Program-made: the position numbers and the translations under genes
Shown here: one piece after another, positions 1 to 11,148 of the stretch
How positions within the stretch are numbered: the stretch's first letter is position 1
Layout: every line of letters starts with the position of its first letter
Assembly (NCBI GenBank): GCA_013399855.1
Contig: VXAY01004357.1
Coordinates: 244,815 to 308,814, forward strand
Direction: 5' to 3'
DNA from: Oxyruncus cristatus
Taxonomy: Eukaryota > Chordata > Aves > Passeriformes > Cotingidae
Length of the DNA stretch: 64,000 nt
Notes under the pieces: generated by a model
Seen by the model: the letters and a program-made list of their open reading frames with translations, nothing else
What the model was told of the DNA's origin: nothing
The model's database searches: none

Positions 1-2989
1 TTGGGTAATTTAATGCACAAGGAGAAAATAAATTCCTGCATTGTGGTTTAGATGCTGTTTCCTTTATTGATTTGTTCAAGTCTTGTTCTACGAAATTCTC
101 ACGATTTCTTGGTGGAGAGAGGGTAAGAGAAAGCCTAAGTTTAAAAATATGAGAATAATTTTGTTATTTCCCAGAGCTTCCCTATATCCTTTGTGTTACT
201 AAGGGGCCCATCAGTAGCACTGCTCTTGGAAGCAAAAGAATGAAGAATATTCCCTTGTCCAAGGACTCTTCCAACAAGGGATGGGAGAGATCCAAGGTCT
301 AACAGCTATCTGCAATGAAATGCTGCCTCACCATCTTACCTGTGTTATGGTTTCTCCACAGTGTGTGCATGCAGCAGGAGCCCTGTGAATCTGGGAGGAA
401 TTTCAGACTCTGTTTTCCTCTAGGAAAGCTGGGAGCACTTAACAAAGCTTTCCTCTCTTTCACCATTCTGGAGGAGATGTAGAAATAGTTGCTGGACTGA
501 TCTTCCCCTGGAAGTAAGGAGGATGAGAGGAAGCCCTTGACATGGGTGGTTCTTCCCCGTCTAATGCCAGAATCAATCCACTCATATGGGTGGATTCACA
601 CCATTCCCTCAGTGGTGGATATTAGTGTCTGGAACACCAAAATCCCTCGGCTGTATAACAGGTTCTCATTTGGATCCCATTTTAAGACTACCTGAGGTAA
701 CTTTTCCGCAGCTGAACAGAAGTGAAAAGAGGTTCTCTTGCAGTGGAAGAAATTAAAAATGAGAAGGAGAGAATCTTTCCTTTACTTGGCTGACCTAGGC
801 ACTCTTTCCTCTCATTTTCTAGCACTGTAACTTGGGAGATCAGGGGTGATAATTCACAGACACTTTATTTTAATAATTTACTTTCACAGCAATTTAAATA
901 TTAAAATGCAGTTGGAAGGCATGCAAGCATCATTAATTTCAAAGAAACATTGTACATTATGCTCTGTTTAACAGCATTCAGTCTCACTTTTTGTAGTCAC
1001 AGTCTCTCCCTTCCATCCAGCAGCCTGGCACTGTTCCTGCTGCCAGCAAGGTTCCCCATGTCCATGGCGTGGGCCGGGGGACCATCCTTGTTACCTGATG
1101 CAGCAAAACTCACTGTGGGCAGAGTACCCCTCCAATTCAAGCTTCTTCAGAATGGTCACGTTTGAAGTTGGTGTCTTATTCACACCTCCCCATGTCTGAG
1201 GAAGGAGACAGCCTCTTTGACTCCATTTACCATATGATGCAGTGCGGCAGAGTGCCCGTCAACAGATCCCCACAGTCACGGAAGTTTCGGTAGAAGGGGC
1301 ACGGTCCACCTACAGCACAACACATCCTCTCCACCACCACATTAACCAGTGCTCTGGCTATGCTCCTTGCACCTCTTCAAGGACTGACCCAAGCACAGTG
1401 ATCCAAGACTGACCATTAGACCAAAACCAGGAAATGTGCACACCTTATTCTGGATACACAGCTTGTTTGTACTCACACTAAGCCCTGTGTGGGACAGCCA
1501 GCTGCAGACATGTCCTGCTGGACACAGTGCAAGGATGAGCCAAGGCAGAACTCCACAGCTCAGAAGATCTGACAGCCTACCTGAAACGAGACCAGCACAT
1601 TCCTCTCAAACCAGGAACTAGGTACCCACCAGCTGGGTTACACAGATTGGCTCCTCCCCTCTTCTGGAGAGGAAGACATCCCAATACTCCTTCTATGGGT
1701 TTTCATTCCACTGGAGTCTTGAGTGTTGTAACCATTATGAAAAGCAACAAAATTGTGCAGGCTGCCCATATAGGGGTCTATTTCCTTCGGACCTCACATG
1801 TTAAAGAGACACAATTAATTCCATTTAAATACACAAAAATCAAAAAGGTTGTGAGCACATTCACTTATAAATAAAAGTCATCATCATGATTACAGTAATT
1901 GAATTCCCCATCTTTCTCTGTGTCACTTTGGGAGAAAAGTGAACACTGACATATAATCTGGACTAATGCTCATCTAATACAAGCAGTATTTTACCTAAGA
2001 TACGGGTTTTACCCATTGTTCAGAGGTTTTTGGGTTTTGTTGCTTGTGGTGTTTTTTTTTTACGAATATCTGAATGTGAAAATAAATAAATAAATAGATA
2101 GATTTCCCTTAATGTAATAAAATTTCATAGATAATATCATCCCTAAAGAAAAAAGAAAATGTGTATGCTACAAAAACAGTTCTTAAAATTCAGATGTTGC
2201 TTTTTGCAGTCTTTTGCAATTGGAATTTCCACCCAGCCAAGATTTTTACTGGGCAGTTTTAAGCTACCTCTGCAATTTATGTTTATACATAAACAGCCCT
2301 GATTTTAATTGCTATCAACTTCTTATACTTGATAGATGGTCTTAAACATTCTTTGCCTCCTGAGACTACTTGCTTTGCCAAGTATTGACACACTTTCAAG
2401 ATTTATACTTCTCTAAGGAACGAAGTTTACAATAAAATATAATGTATTCCGTGGCTGTGAATGGTAATGTTACTAAACAGTCCAAAGATATTTCACAACT
2501 GATAGTTATTTTCCTCTCACATTCAGCACTGCACTGTTTTAGTACTACTATAGATTTAGGTTTCTAAAGAAAAATAAGATGCCTAATTTGCTAATCTAAC
2601 GTTTCAGAGATCTAATATGACTTAATTTATGTTTCCTTCCACTAGAGCCATTGTTGTACTAATGATTACACTTCCATTTTTCCCAATAATTATTTTAAGA
2701 GGGTAACTCTTGTGGAAGGGATTCATTCACTCATGGGTTGGAATAATCCCTTCCAGAGCTCAAATATCACACTGCAGCCAGAAAAAGGAGCTGTTACAAA
2801 AGTGTAAACTACGATGCCAAACATAAAAGTAGTTACTAACAGTTTTATAGACATAACTCAGTAGACGATTGTAGTCGCATCTAGACCTAAATATTTGGGT
2901 AGGATCTGTTCTGCTGTTCTGCTGCAACCATGGATCACAATGCCCAGAGAAACCCCAGAGAACAAGGGATGGTTGTTAGAAATAATACG
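1..2989. other. Non-coding DNA, no recognised gene
   Basis: Moderately to strongly AT-rich. Open frames are short and have no coding signature. A small AAAT/GATA-type simple repeat lies at 2080-2103. If the exon candidates to the right are real, about 850-2989 could be their 3' UTR. Confidence 0.5.
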
Positions 2990-3092
2990 TCAGTTTGTAC
3001 CATCTCCATGCAACTGCTGTGGCATTGTAGCAGAAGTAGCATCATCAGGGTCCAGCAGTAGCTCTTGTAAAATCAGCTGAACATCTTCAGCA
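2990..3092 (-). CDS. Possible terminal exon of an unidentified gene
   Basis: On the minus strand, the acceptor aattgtttcag is followed by an open stretch ending in TGA: AEDVQLILQELLLDPDDA, then a 15-residue tail. The composition is protein-like (acidic, with an LQELL motif), and the following 2 kb has several AATAAA signals (for example near 865), as a 3' UTR would. I do not recognise the protein. It is only 33 codons long, so chance is a real alternative. Its phase does not match the next candidate exon (3963-4034) unless an internal acceptor (gatgttcag) is used. Confidence 0.2.
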
Positions 3093-3962
3093 CTGAAACA
3101 ATTCATGGATGTTACTTTAGTGACAAAATTCATCTCTCAGCCTTCTAAGAATACACTTTTAAGAGAGAAGATTTCCTTTCCCTGTTTTTTTTTTTCCCCA
3201 GCCATTTAATCTCTTTAATGCACCTTTTAATATTAATCAATTTTGTATATTGGCAACTTAAATGTCACGCAGCTTTTTTACAAAGGCAAAAGAAAGATGT
3301 CTCTGGGTTGGTGAAAGATGCACTTCAGCAATAAAAGGAAACACGCTCCACGAGTTGCACCACCCATCTTCCTCACTGACCAAGGAATGGAAAGGATGCA
3401 ATCTGCAAGGGTCTGCAATTTCACTGGAATAGGTGATGATGCAGCCTGTAAAAGAGTAATTTGTTGTGAAGTTTTGTATTTAAATATCCCAATTCTTGGT
3501 GAGGCAACAATTTCAGGTTACTTGGCTTTTGCTCTTGAGATGAAAGAGACATTCCCTACAATTTCTGTAAAAGATACTAAAAATTCTAGGAATAATTTGT
3601 CTTGTCAAGGTAATAATTTCTATAATTACTCATTGGGGGTCCTTGTCCTGGACATTTTCCCTCTCCCACCCATCCAACAGGGATTTTTCTGGAGCAAATA
3701 ATATTTTAAACTGCAGCCAGAATAAAAACTGAAGAAAGCAGAAGAATAGAGGTTTAAAGAGACAGAAACAAGAAGTTGCTTAAATCTGTTGGTAACCAGA
3801 CACAAAACCAATGAATTGGAATGATCAGAAAATTGAAGACACCAAAAAGGAAAATATTCTTTCAGATTTCAACCTGTAGGAGAAAGCAATAGAAATGGAG
3901 ACCTAATTTTGGATATGATTTAAAAAACATGTAAGTGTTAACTTAAGCACTTACAATCTTAC

Positions 3963-4034
3963 CTCAGCATTTATATACAAATGCTTAAGAAGTTCTTCAT
4001 GTTCTGTCAGCATGAAGTTAATTTTTACTTTGGC
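3963..4034 (-). CDS. Possible internal exon of the same unidentified gene
   Basis: 72 nt, 24 codons, on the minus strand between acceptor-like aactaccag and a good donor GAG|gtaaga. It codes AKVKINFMLTEHEELLKHLY then INAE. The helix-like, charged composition is suggestive, but no family is recognised and the frame is only about 47 codons long in all. Confidence 0.15.
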
Positions 4035-4819
4035 CTGGTAGTTTGTGTTGCAAAGATTTTTTGCAAAACCACTAGTGAGTTTCCAACAAAAATTTTATTA
4101 GGATGTAAATTAACTCTAGAAATCTATTTCAAGATATAAAACCAATAATTCTTCTCTAGTGCATTTTATTTATTCCTTTTGGTGCAAGGATATAAATCTG
4201 ACCATAATTTTGTACTAGTCCAATAGAGGACTTACAAAAGACAGTGGATGAGATAATTAATTTCTAATTATTTATGTTTATTTTATCTTTAGCATAAATA
4301 GGTTATGAAAATAATCTGTTCCATGTCTGGTGCTTTTCTGATGAATTTTGAATTATACATGGAATATTCTTAAGCAGAAAGAGACTGAAAATATAAATTT
4401 ATTATTATTTTTACTCCTGTTGGCTCCTGTGCTTAAAAATGGTATATACACAAAGAGGTTAACAGCATTGTGATTTTCAGATAATCTGTTTTTAAACTGC
4501 TGACTTGGAAACCGTGAGATTAATAGCATTGAGAACATCTAAAGGTAATAGGATTACAATTTAATATTAACTAAGTGTTTCTTGAGGGTCTGCTGTGGCA
4601 GTGCCTCATCCCTGGGATCCACTAGAGTAATTAGCCTGTAGTGGCATACAGTGGTGATGCATGAAAACTGCAGCTTTTCCTGCCGCAGTTAGGATTTTCC
4701 ATCCATTCGTAACTAGTTCTTATTTGTAATATCTGTTATAAACGGGCATAGAGCAAGCTTGCAATTCTCTTGCCCTAAACTGATGCTGATTAGGGAGAGA
4801 CCAGTTCTCAGAAGGTCCC

Positions 4820-5340
4820 TGTCATAATTTAACCCTAGCCATCAGCTCAGCGCCACATAGCCTCACTTCCCTCTGGTGGAATGGGGGAGAAAACTGGAAG
4901 AGTAAACCAGAAAAAACCTCATGGTTTGAGATAAAGACAGGTTAATAGGGAAACAAAAAGCCACACAGAGAAGCAAAGCAAAACAAGGAATTCATTCACC
5001 CATGGGCAGGCAGGTAGTCAGCCATCCCCAGGAAAGCAGGGCTCCATCATGCTTAATGGTGCCTTGAAGACAAAGGACATCACTCCAAATGTACCCCACT
5101 TCCTTATTCTTTCTCCAGCTCTATATATTGAGCATGATGTCCCCTCTCAACTCCTTCTGTGCCCCCAGACTCCTTGCTGGTGGGGTGAAGGGCAGAAAAG
5201 GCCTTGACCATGCTAGCACTGCTCAGCAATAATGAAAACATCCCTGTGTTACCAATACAGTTTCAAGCCAAAGCCCAAAACACAGCTCCGTACCACCTAC
5301 TGTGAAGAAAATGGACTCCATCCCAGACGAAACCAGCACA
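4820..5340 (-). mobile_element. Avian endogenous retrovirus solo LTR
   Basis: Begins tgtcataatttaaccc and ends gaaaccagcaca, matching the common avian LTR type whose sense strand starts TGTCCTGGTTTC and ends AAACCATGACA; here it is on the minus strand. It includes the TATA-like segment (tatatattgagcatgatg region, about 5122-5145). No internal gag/pol sequence flanks it, so it is a solo LTR or fragment. The family name is not assigned, and it has many substitutions. Confidence 0.8.
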
Positions 5341-7097
5341 ATCCTATACTGATCCAAATTGACAGGAAGAATGTGCTTGCTGTTCTCCCATATAGCAGAA
5401 TTGCAAACATTATCTGCTGCCACTTCTACTACACTCCAGGACTGGTGATACAGCCTGTTTTAGCCCAGGGTGGCCAGAGGTGATGGGTGCTGTGCTGTCT
5501 GCAGGATAGAACAAAAAGAGTAACAGCTCCTGCTCTGCTATCATCAAAATTTCTTCTTTTCCCTCCCATTTTGCTAAATTAGTTTATCCATGTGAAAGGA
5601 GTTGGACTCCATCCCATCTCGCCATTCCATCTGGGATGACTCAGTAATTCAGTTCTGCTGACATGTTTGATTTCTGATGAAGCCACACCTGAAACACCAG
5701 TCACAGCTGATCAGAGCAGTGAAGTGAGGATTTTGGAGGCTTTTCTCCTGTTGTAGGAGTTTGTATCAGAAACAGTAAGATGGCATGAACCAAGTACAAG
5801 TGGAAAAGGACCTGATGACACGGCAAAACAAACACTACAGGACCAGATTTTATTTGTAAACAGGGGCACAGTCAACAGCAGTCAAGCTTATTAACACTGA
5901 AGAAGGTTTTGTTTACATCAAGATCAAAAGACCCATGTTTCAGGAAGACCAAAATCCAGCTAGGTCAGCAGAGGACCTGGTGGAAGAATGGCAAATAGGC
6001 ACTTTTTATCTGGCATCCCTCTTCCTGCTCTCCAAATAATGTTACTACAAGGAATCCGAAATCAGGCAATGGAAACAATACATAGTAATCCTATGTTTAA
6101 TACTTACTGGGTCAGTGGGTTAAACTAGAAATGTTCAGAAGCAAAATATTATCTCGTTCTAAATATTGATCCCTAGAAGCTCAAACAGACCAACTCAACA
6201 AAGCACTTCATAACATCCAGCCCATGCCAGCCCCAGAAGTGCAGTGAGAACCCTGAAGCCAGAGCCCATCGTCCACCAGGTCACACAGAGGGACCTCTGC
6301 CCACACTTTGTGGACGCTTGCATCTCACTGCTTGTGTGCAGGCCTGGGAGAGTGAAAAAACAGGCCAATTTCTCTCAAGTTCAGTACCTCTGTATCTCAA
6401 TGAACCACATTAAGTAAGCAGATGTGAGCCAACTTTCCACTCACAGTACCCCTGTGAGGCAGAAAATTTTATCTGGGAGCAACTGAGTGCATGAGGAACA
6501 TGAAGAAACTCCACAGCCATGCAGCAGAGCAGGGACTTGGGATTATTAGGTGGCATTGATACAAACCCTTTTTTACCTCACAGAGACTCAAAATTTAAAA
6601 TAATTTAACTTACACTCAAGTGACTTAAAGTATCGCTAAAGATATTTTGAGTCACTCACATGACAAGACCCACTGCCCATCCCCACTGCTCAACGCTCTT
6701 TTCCCTCAGTGGTGTGTTCCATGGTCTGCAGGTGATCACTGCCAAAATCAGCCCTAGCTGTGCTGCACTCATACACAGGCTTCCCTTGTTCAGAGTCCTC
6801 TGTTAGAAACCTGGTCCCACAGTATCAGACGTGCACAGAGGAAACGAAAAACAAATTGCCCGATACCAGTGAAACATACAGTAAAAATATATGACCACCT
6901 GCCAAGAAACAGCAGCAGAATAAAGAGGAATAGAGAGGAAAGGGATGTACGTCTATGAGAGAAAAAGCTATGGCAGCAAACCTCTGGACTGGAAGGCAAA
7001 AGAACTCTTTAGCAAGGAGCAGCCAGAAGCATCTCCTGAGAGGGTGAGGATGGCACCTGAGCACACAGTTCTCCTTGTAACCACTTCTTAACCACAC
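5341..7097. other. Non-coding DNA, nothing recognised
   Basis: Between an LTR and an old CR1 fragment. Two overlapping minus-strand frames near 6790-7097 are short and lack any family signature. Confidence 0.5.
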
Positions 7098-7260
7098 TGG
7101 GTCATAGAAATGCTGGTCAGAAGGGACTTACTGGAGGTCATCTCCCACTCGCTCAAGATGGAACTATCGTCCACACTAGATCATGTCAGCTTTGCCCAGC
7201 CAAGTCTTGGAAATTTCAAAGGATGAAGGTGCCTCAAGACATTTTCACATGTCATGGCCA
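7098..7260 (-). mobile_element. Old CR1 3' fragment
   Basis: Starts gggtcatagaaatgctgg and continues with the antisense CR1 3' end (gggacttactggaggtcatct-like). Strongly diverged, which suggests an old insertion. Confidence 0.65.
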
Positions 7261-9132
7261 CTGATTTCAACAGAATTTAGAAATTTAAATTCATACAAAA
7301 ATGCGTGTTTGAAACAATAAGTTTTTCAAACACAATAGTTATTCAAACAATAACTAAACAGTTCTTCCACTACTGGTAAAAATAGTCACTGCTTTTTGAA
7401 GCCATGACAATTAAACCTCTGTTATCTATATTACAGGGTTATCAGCACATCTTGTACGGGCTATCTTAGTCCTTCTGCCCTATGTGAGCCACAGAAGCTT
7501 CTGTAGGTGCACCTGTGCACCTGCCTTGTTCCTTGTAAGCAGCAGAAGAATAGTGACAGGGCAGCATCCATTGCAGGACTGTAATGTGCACCTGCAGTGC
7601 ACAAAGAATTGCTTAAATGGATCCCTTCTTGTGCTACCTGCAAAAGCAGACAGGCAGTCATTTGCTTCATATGGAGGGAGACCAGCATAGCCCACCCAGG
7701 AGTTGTTTTTGACCATTGCTACTGATCATTGCCTGCAGCGAGCTAGCTAGCAAAAGTATTAAACATTGATATATTTCAGTGTGCCAATTGACTGTGCATT
7801 TTAAATAGACTCTGCTATTCTCTCCCCGTGGAAAGATTTATTTTACTTTAAGAATATATAGGGCTGTGCTTTCAGTACTTTTTCCTTGTTTAACAAGCAG
7901 CTCTCTTGCTGAAAACCCAGTAGACCACAAAACCAGTCAGGGGCTTTTATCCAGGATGTCTGACCCATCGCCTGACAATAATTAGTTCAGGTTAATTACA
8001 GCAAATCTGTAGATTTGCAGCCTGAAATCGTCTCATCCCCTAAGCTGAACCCTCCAGAGGTTTCTTTTATGAGCTCTGCATCCTAAGGGTGGACTTAAAG
8101 TAATGAATTTGTCTCTAATAAGATTCATAGGTTTGTTCCCTAAGCAATGGTGTCAATTATAGTATCTAACACTGATGGCTTATTTTGCTGAAAATAGAGA
8201 AATTGAGAGTTTTTAATGAAGCATGCAGGGTTTTTAACGCTTTTGTTTAACTCTTTGCATTGTTGGAAAGTATAAAAATACAATTATGTGAAATGTTGTA
8301 CCACTTTCTAAATATTTCTCTGTGTGCCAATAGCTAATTTCCTTCTGCTCTATAATGGAAAAGGTTAATGTAATGACTCTGAGATTTCATTTGGAAATGT
8401 TCCAGAAGAGTGTCTGAGTATTTGCTGCACTTAATGGCAGGAAGTAATAAGTGAGGTTATGTATTGGTGAAAAATATTTCATGTACTGAGAAGATTAATA
8501 CTGGAGAGAGGCACATGGGACACAAGCCTGAGGCTTCCTCCTCAATTCTGACACAATATAATATGTCCATACTTGATACGTGCCCTTCTGTAGTTAGCTC
8601 TTAATCATTAACAAAGCAGACAGTAAGTCTCTGGGGAACGTGGTATCGGGAGAAGAGAAGGAACCAGATGTAGGTTTCTCCTCTCTCCTACAAATGAGTG
8701 GCAGACACCTCCACCTGGGAATGCCAGACCAGATGGTACTGGTACCAGCAAGGTATCTGCATCGCAAGATAATGCCATAACAACCTGAAAGGGTTTGACT
8801 CTGTCCTGAGTATTCCAATATCTACACTAATTTTTGGGCATTGTTATTGTACTCAGGGTCCCTGAAAAGAAAGCACCATGTCACAGCTTTTTTCAGCATT
8901 TTATTTCACATTAAATTCCTTACATATGAGAAATTTAGCACTACTGCATATGAAAGATTAAGCCCTTATTTCAAACTTTTTGAATTTACTCTTAATTCAG
9001 ATCTTATTCCTGCTGTTTTAGTCAGTTCAAGTTACAACACTAAGGTTTCAAGCTCATGAGAAATAGCTCCATTTATTTATTTTACTAATTTTAATAATTA
9101 AATTACCATTTTGCTTTTAATAGTGACTGTTT
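7261..9132. other. AT-rich non-coding DNA, possible regulatory element
   Basis: The stretch 7770-8480 lacks repeats and is rich in TAAT/ATTA and AATTA-type homeodomain cores (for example caataattagttcaggttaa). It has the look of conserved vertebrate non-coding elements, but conservation cannot be judged from one sequence. Confidence 0.3.
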
Positions 9133-9427
9133 ACAAGGGCAGGTAGTGATAGGACAAGGGGCAATGGCTTTAAACTGAAAGAGTGGCTTTAGATTAGATA
9201 TTTGGAAGAAATTCTGTGCTGTCAGGGTGATGAGGCACTGGAACAGGTTTCCCAGAGAAGCTGTGAATGCCCCATCCCTGGAAGTGCTCAGGTCCAGGCT
9301 GGATGGGGCTTTAAGCAACCTGATCTAGTTGAATATGTCCCTGTCCATGGCAGAGGGGCTGGAACTAGATGGTCTTTAAGATCCCTCCCAACCCAACCCA
9401 TTCTGTAGTTCTATTCTATGATTCTGT
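9133..9427 (+). mobile_element. CR1 3' fragment
   Basis: Sense CR1: ggacaaggggcaatggcttt, then the tail of the RT reading frame, the gatggtctttaagatccctc 3' UTR block and the terminal ATTCTATGATTCTGTG repeats. 5' truncated, as usual for CR1. Confidence 0.92.
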
Positions 9428-10177
9428 GAAAGAAGGGACAATGTTCAAGGACTCTTTACTCCACTGGAAAGAGATTGTTGAGGTTGGAACTGGAAGAGGG
9501 TATACATGGCAGTAGTCATCACTCAAAGGGTGGATATGGCCAAGACACACAGTAGCTGTACACCTACAACAGCTCCTAATATTTAAAACACCACTTACCT
9601 CAGAAAGGTCAACTGCAGAAAAATTTAAAATAGCATTTCACTGCTGACAGATTACCATGAGAGCTTGTTCTTCTCCCTGGCTTGGGGTCACACTGGCAGA
9701 TAAATGCAAGCCACATTTTCAGAAAGGCTTTTAGATCAGCTGTGGTTTCTCTGCACCTTCAGCTGAGTTGATGAGCTTAGAGACTGTTTGGTTGGGCTTC
9801 ATAGACTTGTGTCAGTTACCTGAGACAGATGTCAGACAGGACAGGCTGCCATGTTCACTAGTGGTCTACCTGATACTGGGAATGGGGACTGAGGACTGTG
9901 TATCTCCTCGCCTTCCCCAAGTCACTGAGTTCTCTGAATTCTCACATTTTACTGAGTGTCATGCATGATCTTCGACTGATCTCCACTTTAAGGGATGCTT
10001 ATCTAATGAAGTCTATTACAGTGCACATTTGAAACAATAAAGGCATCCATTAGGAAGGATATTATTTAGAAAAGAAAAAAAAAATCACTGGAGATACAAG
10101 ATACTACTTTTGCTAGGTTGAGCACTTATCACATGCTTGCAGTGACACACTTTTTTTGCTGGAAAACACTGAGGTAC

Positions 10178-11148
10178 TGTATTGGATTTGCATGTCAAGG
10201 TTCTGTTAGTGTGGGAGGCTGCAGGGTGGCTTCTGTGACAAGATACCAGGAGCCACCCTTGCTCCAGCCAGCTCCAAGGTGGAACCAATACTGGGCAAAC
10301 CTGAGCCCTTCAGTAATGCCTGTGATATTTAAGAAAATATAAAGAACACTGGGCATCATCTGTGAGAGGGGAGTGAGAAAATATGAGAGAAACATCTCTG
10401 CAGACACCACGCTTAGTGAAGAAGGAGGGGCAGGAGGTTCTCCAGTTGCCAGAGTTGAGGTTCCCCTGTAGCCCATGGTGCAGATCATGGTGAGGAAGCT
10501 GTCCCCCTGCAGCACATGGAGGACCCTGCGACAGAGCTGGTGGATGCATGAAGGAGGCTGTGACCCCATGGAAAGCCCATGCTGGAGCAGGCTCCTGGCA
10601 GGATGGGTGGCCCTATGGAGAGAGGAGCCCACATTGGAGCAGGTTTGCTGGCAGGATTTGTGATCCCACAGGGGACCCACTGGAGCAGCCTGAGCCTTCA
10701 GGACTGTTACCCATGGAAAAGACCCACACTGGAGCCTGTGGAAAAACTGTAGCCTGTAGGCAGGGCCCGGGCTGGAGCAGGAGAACAGCATGAAGAGGAA
10801 GGAGTGGCAGAGGTGAAATGCTATGGACTGACCGCAGCCCCCATCCGCTGCACTGCTTGGAGAGAGGAGACAGAGGAGCTGGGAGTGAAATTGAGAGTGA
10901 AAAGAAGGGCGGAGTCAGGAAGAAGGTGTTTTAAGTTTCCACTTTTGTCTTCTCACTATCTTTCTCAGTTATTAATTAGCAATAAATTAAATTTGTTTCC
11001 TCAGTTCTGTTTTGACAGTGACAGTAGCTGGTGAATAATCTCTTTGTCCTTACCTTGACCCATGAGTTTTTGCCCTGTTTTCTCCCCCTGTCTTGCTGAG
11101 GATGGGGAGTGAGAGAGCAGCTTGGTGGGCACCTGATATCAGGTGCCA
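10178..11148 (+). mobile_element. Avian endogenous retrovirus solo LTR (long type)
   Basis: About 970 bp, beginning TGTATTGG and continuing with the recurrent avian LTR blocks: catgtcaaggttctg, ggctccaaggtggaacc-like, a run of repeated GGAGCAGG-containing modules (10570-10790), the AATAAATTAAATTTG polyadenylation region near 10980, and the U5-like end ggtgggcacctgat. The last part is homologous, in opposite orientation, to the LTR at 4820-5340. No retroviral genes are present. The 198-codon antisense open frame through it is not a gene. Confidence 0.8.

Noticed and set aside
3377..3445. Third exon-like minus-strand frame (AASSPIPVKLQTLADCILS…)
   Set aside because: It has a good acceptor (ctcttttacag) and a gtgagg donor, but phase and meaning do not fit the neighbouring candidates; too weak to list as an exon.
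10195..10791. 198-codon minus-strand open frame
   Set aside because: It runs antisense through the repeated GGAGCAGG modules of the plus-strand LTR; it is a by-product of GC-rich repeats, with no protein family signature.
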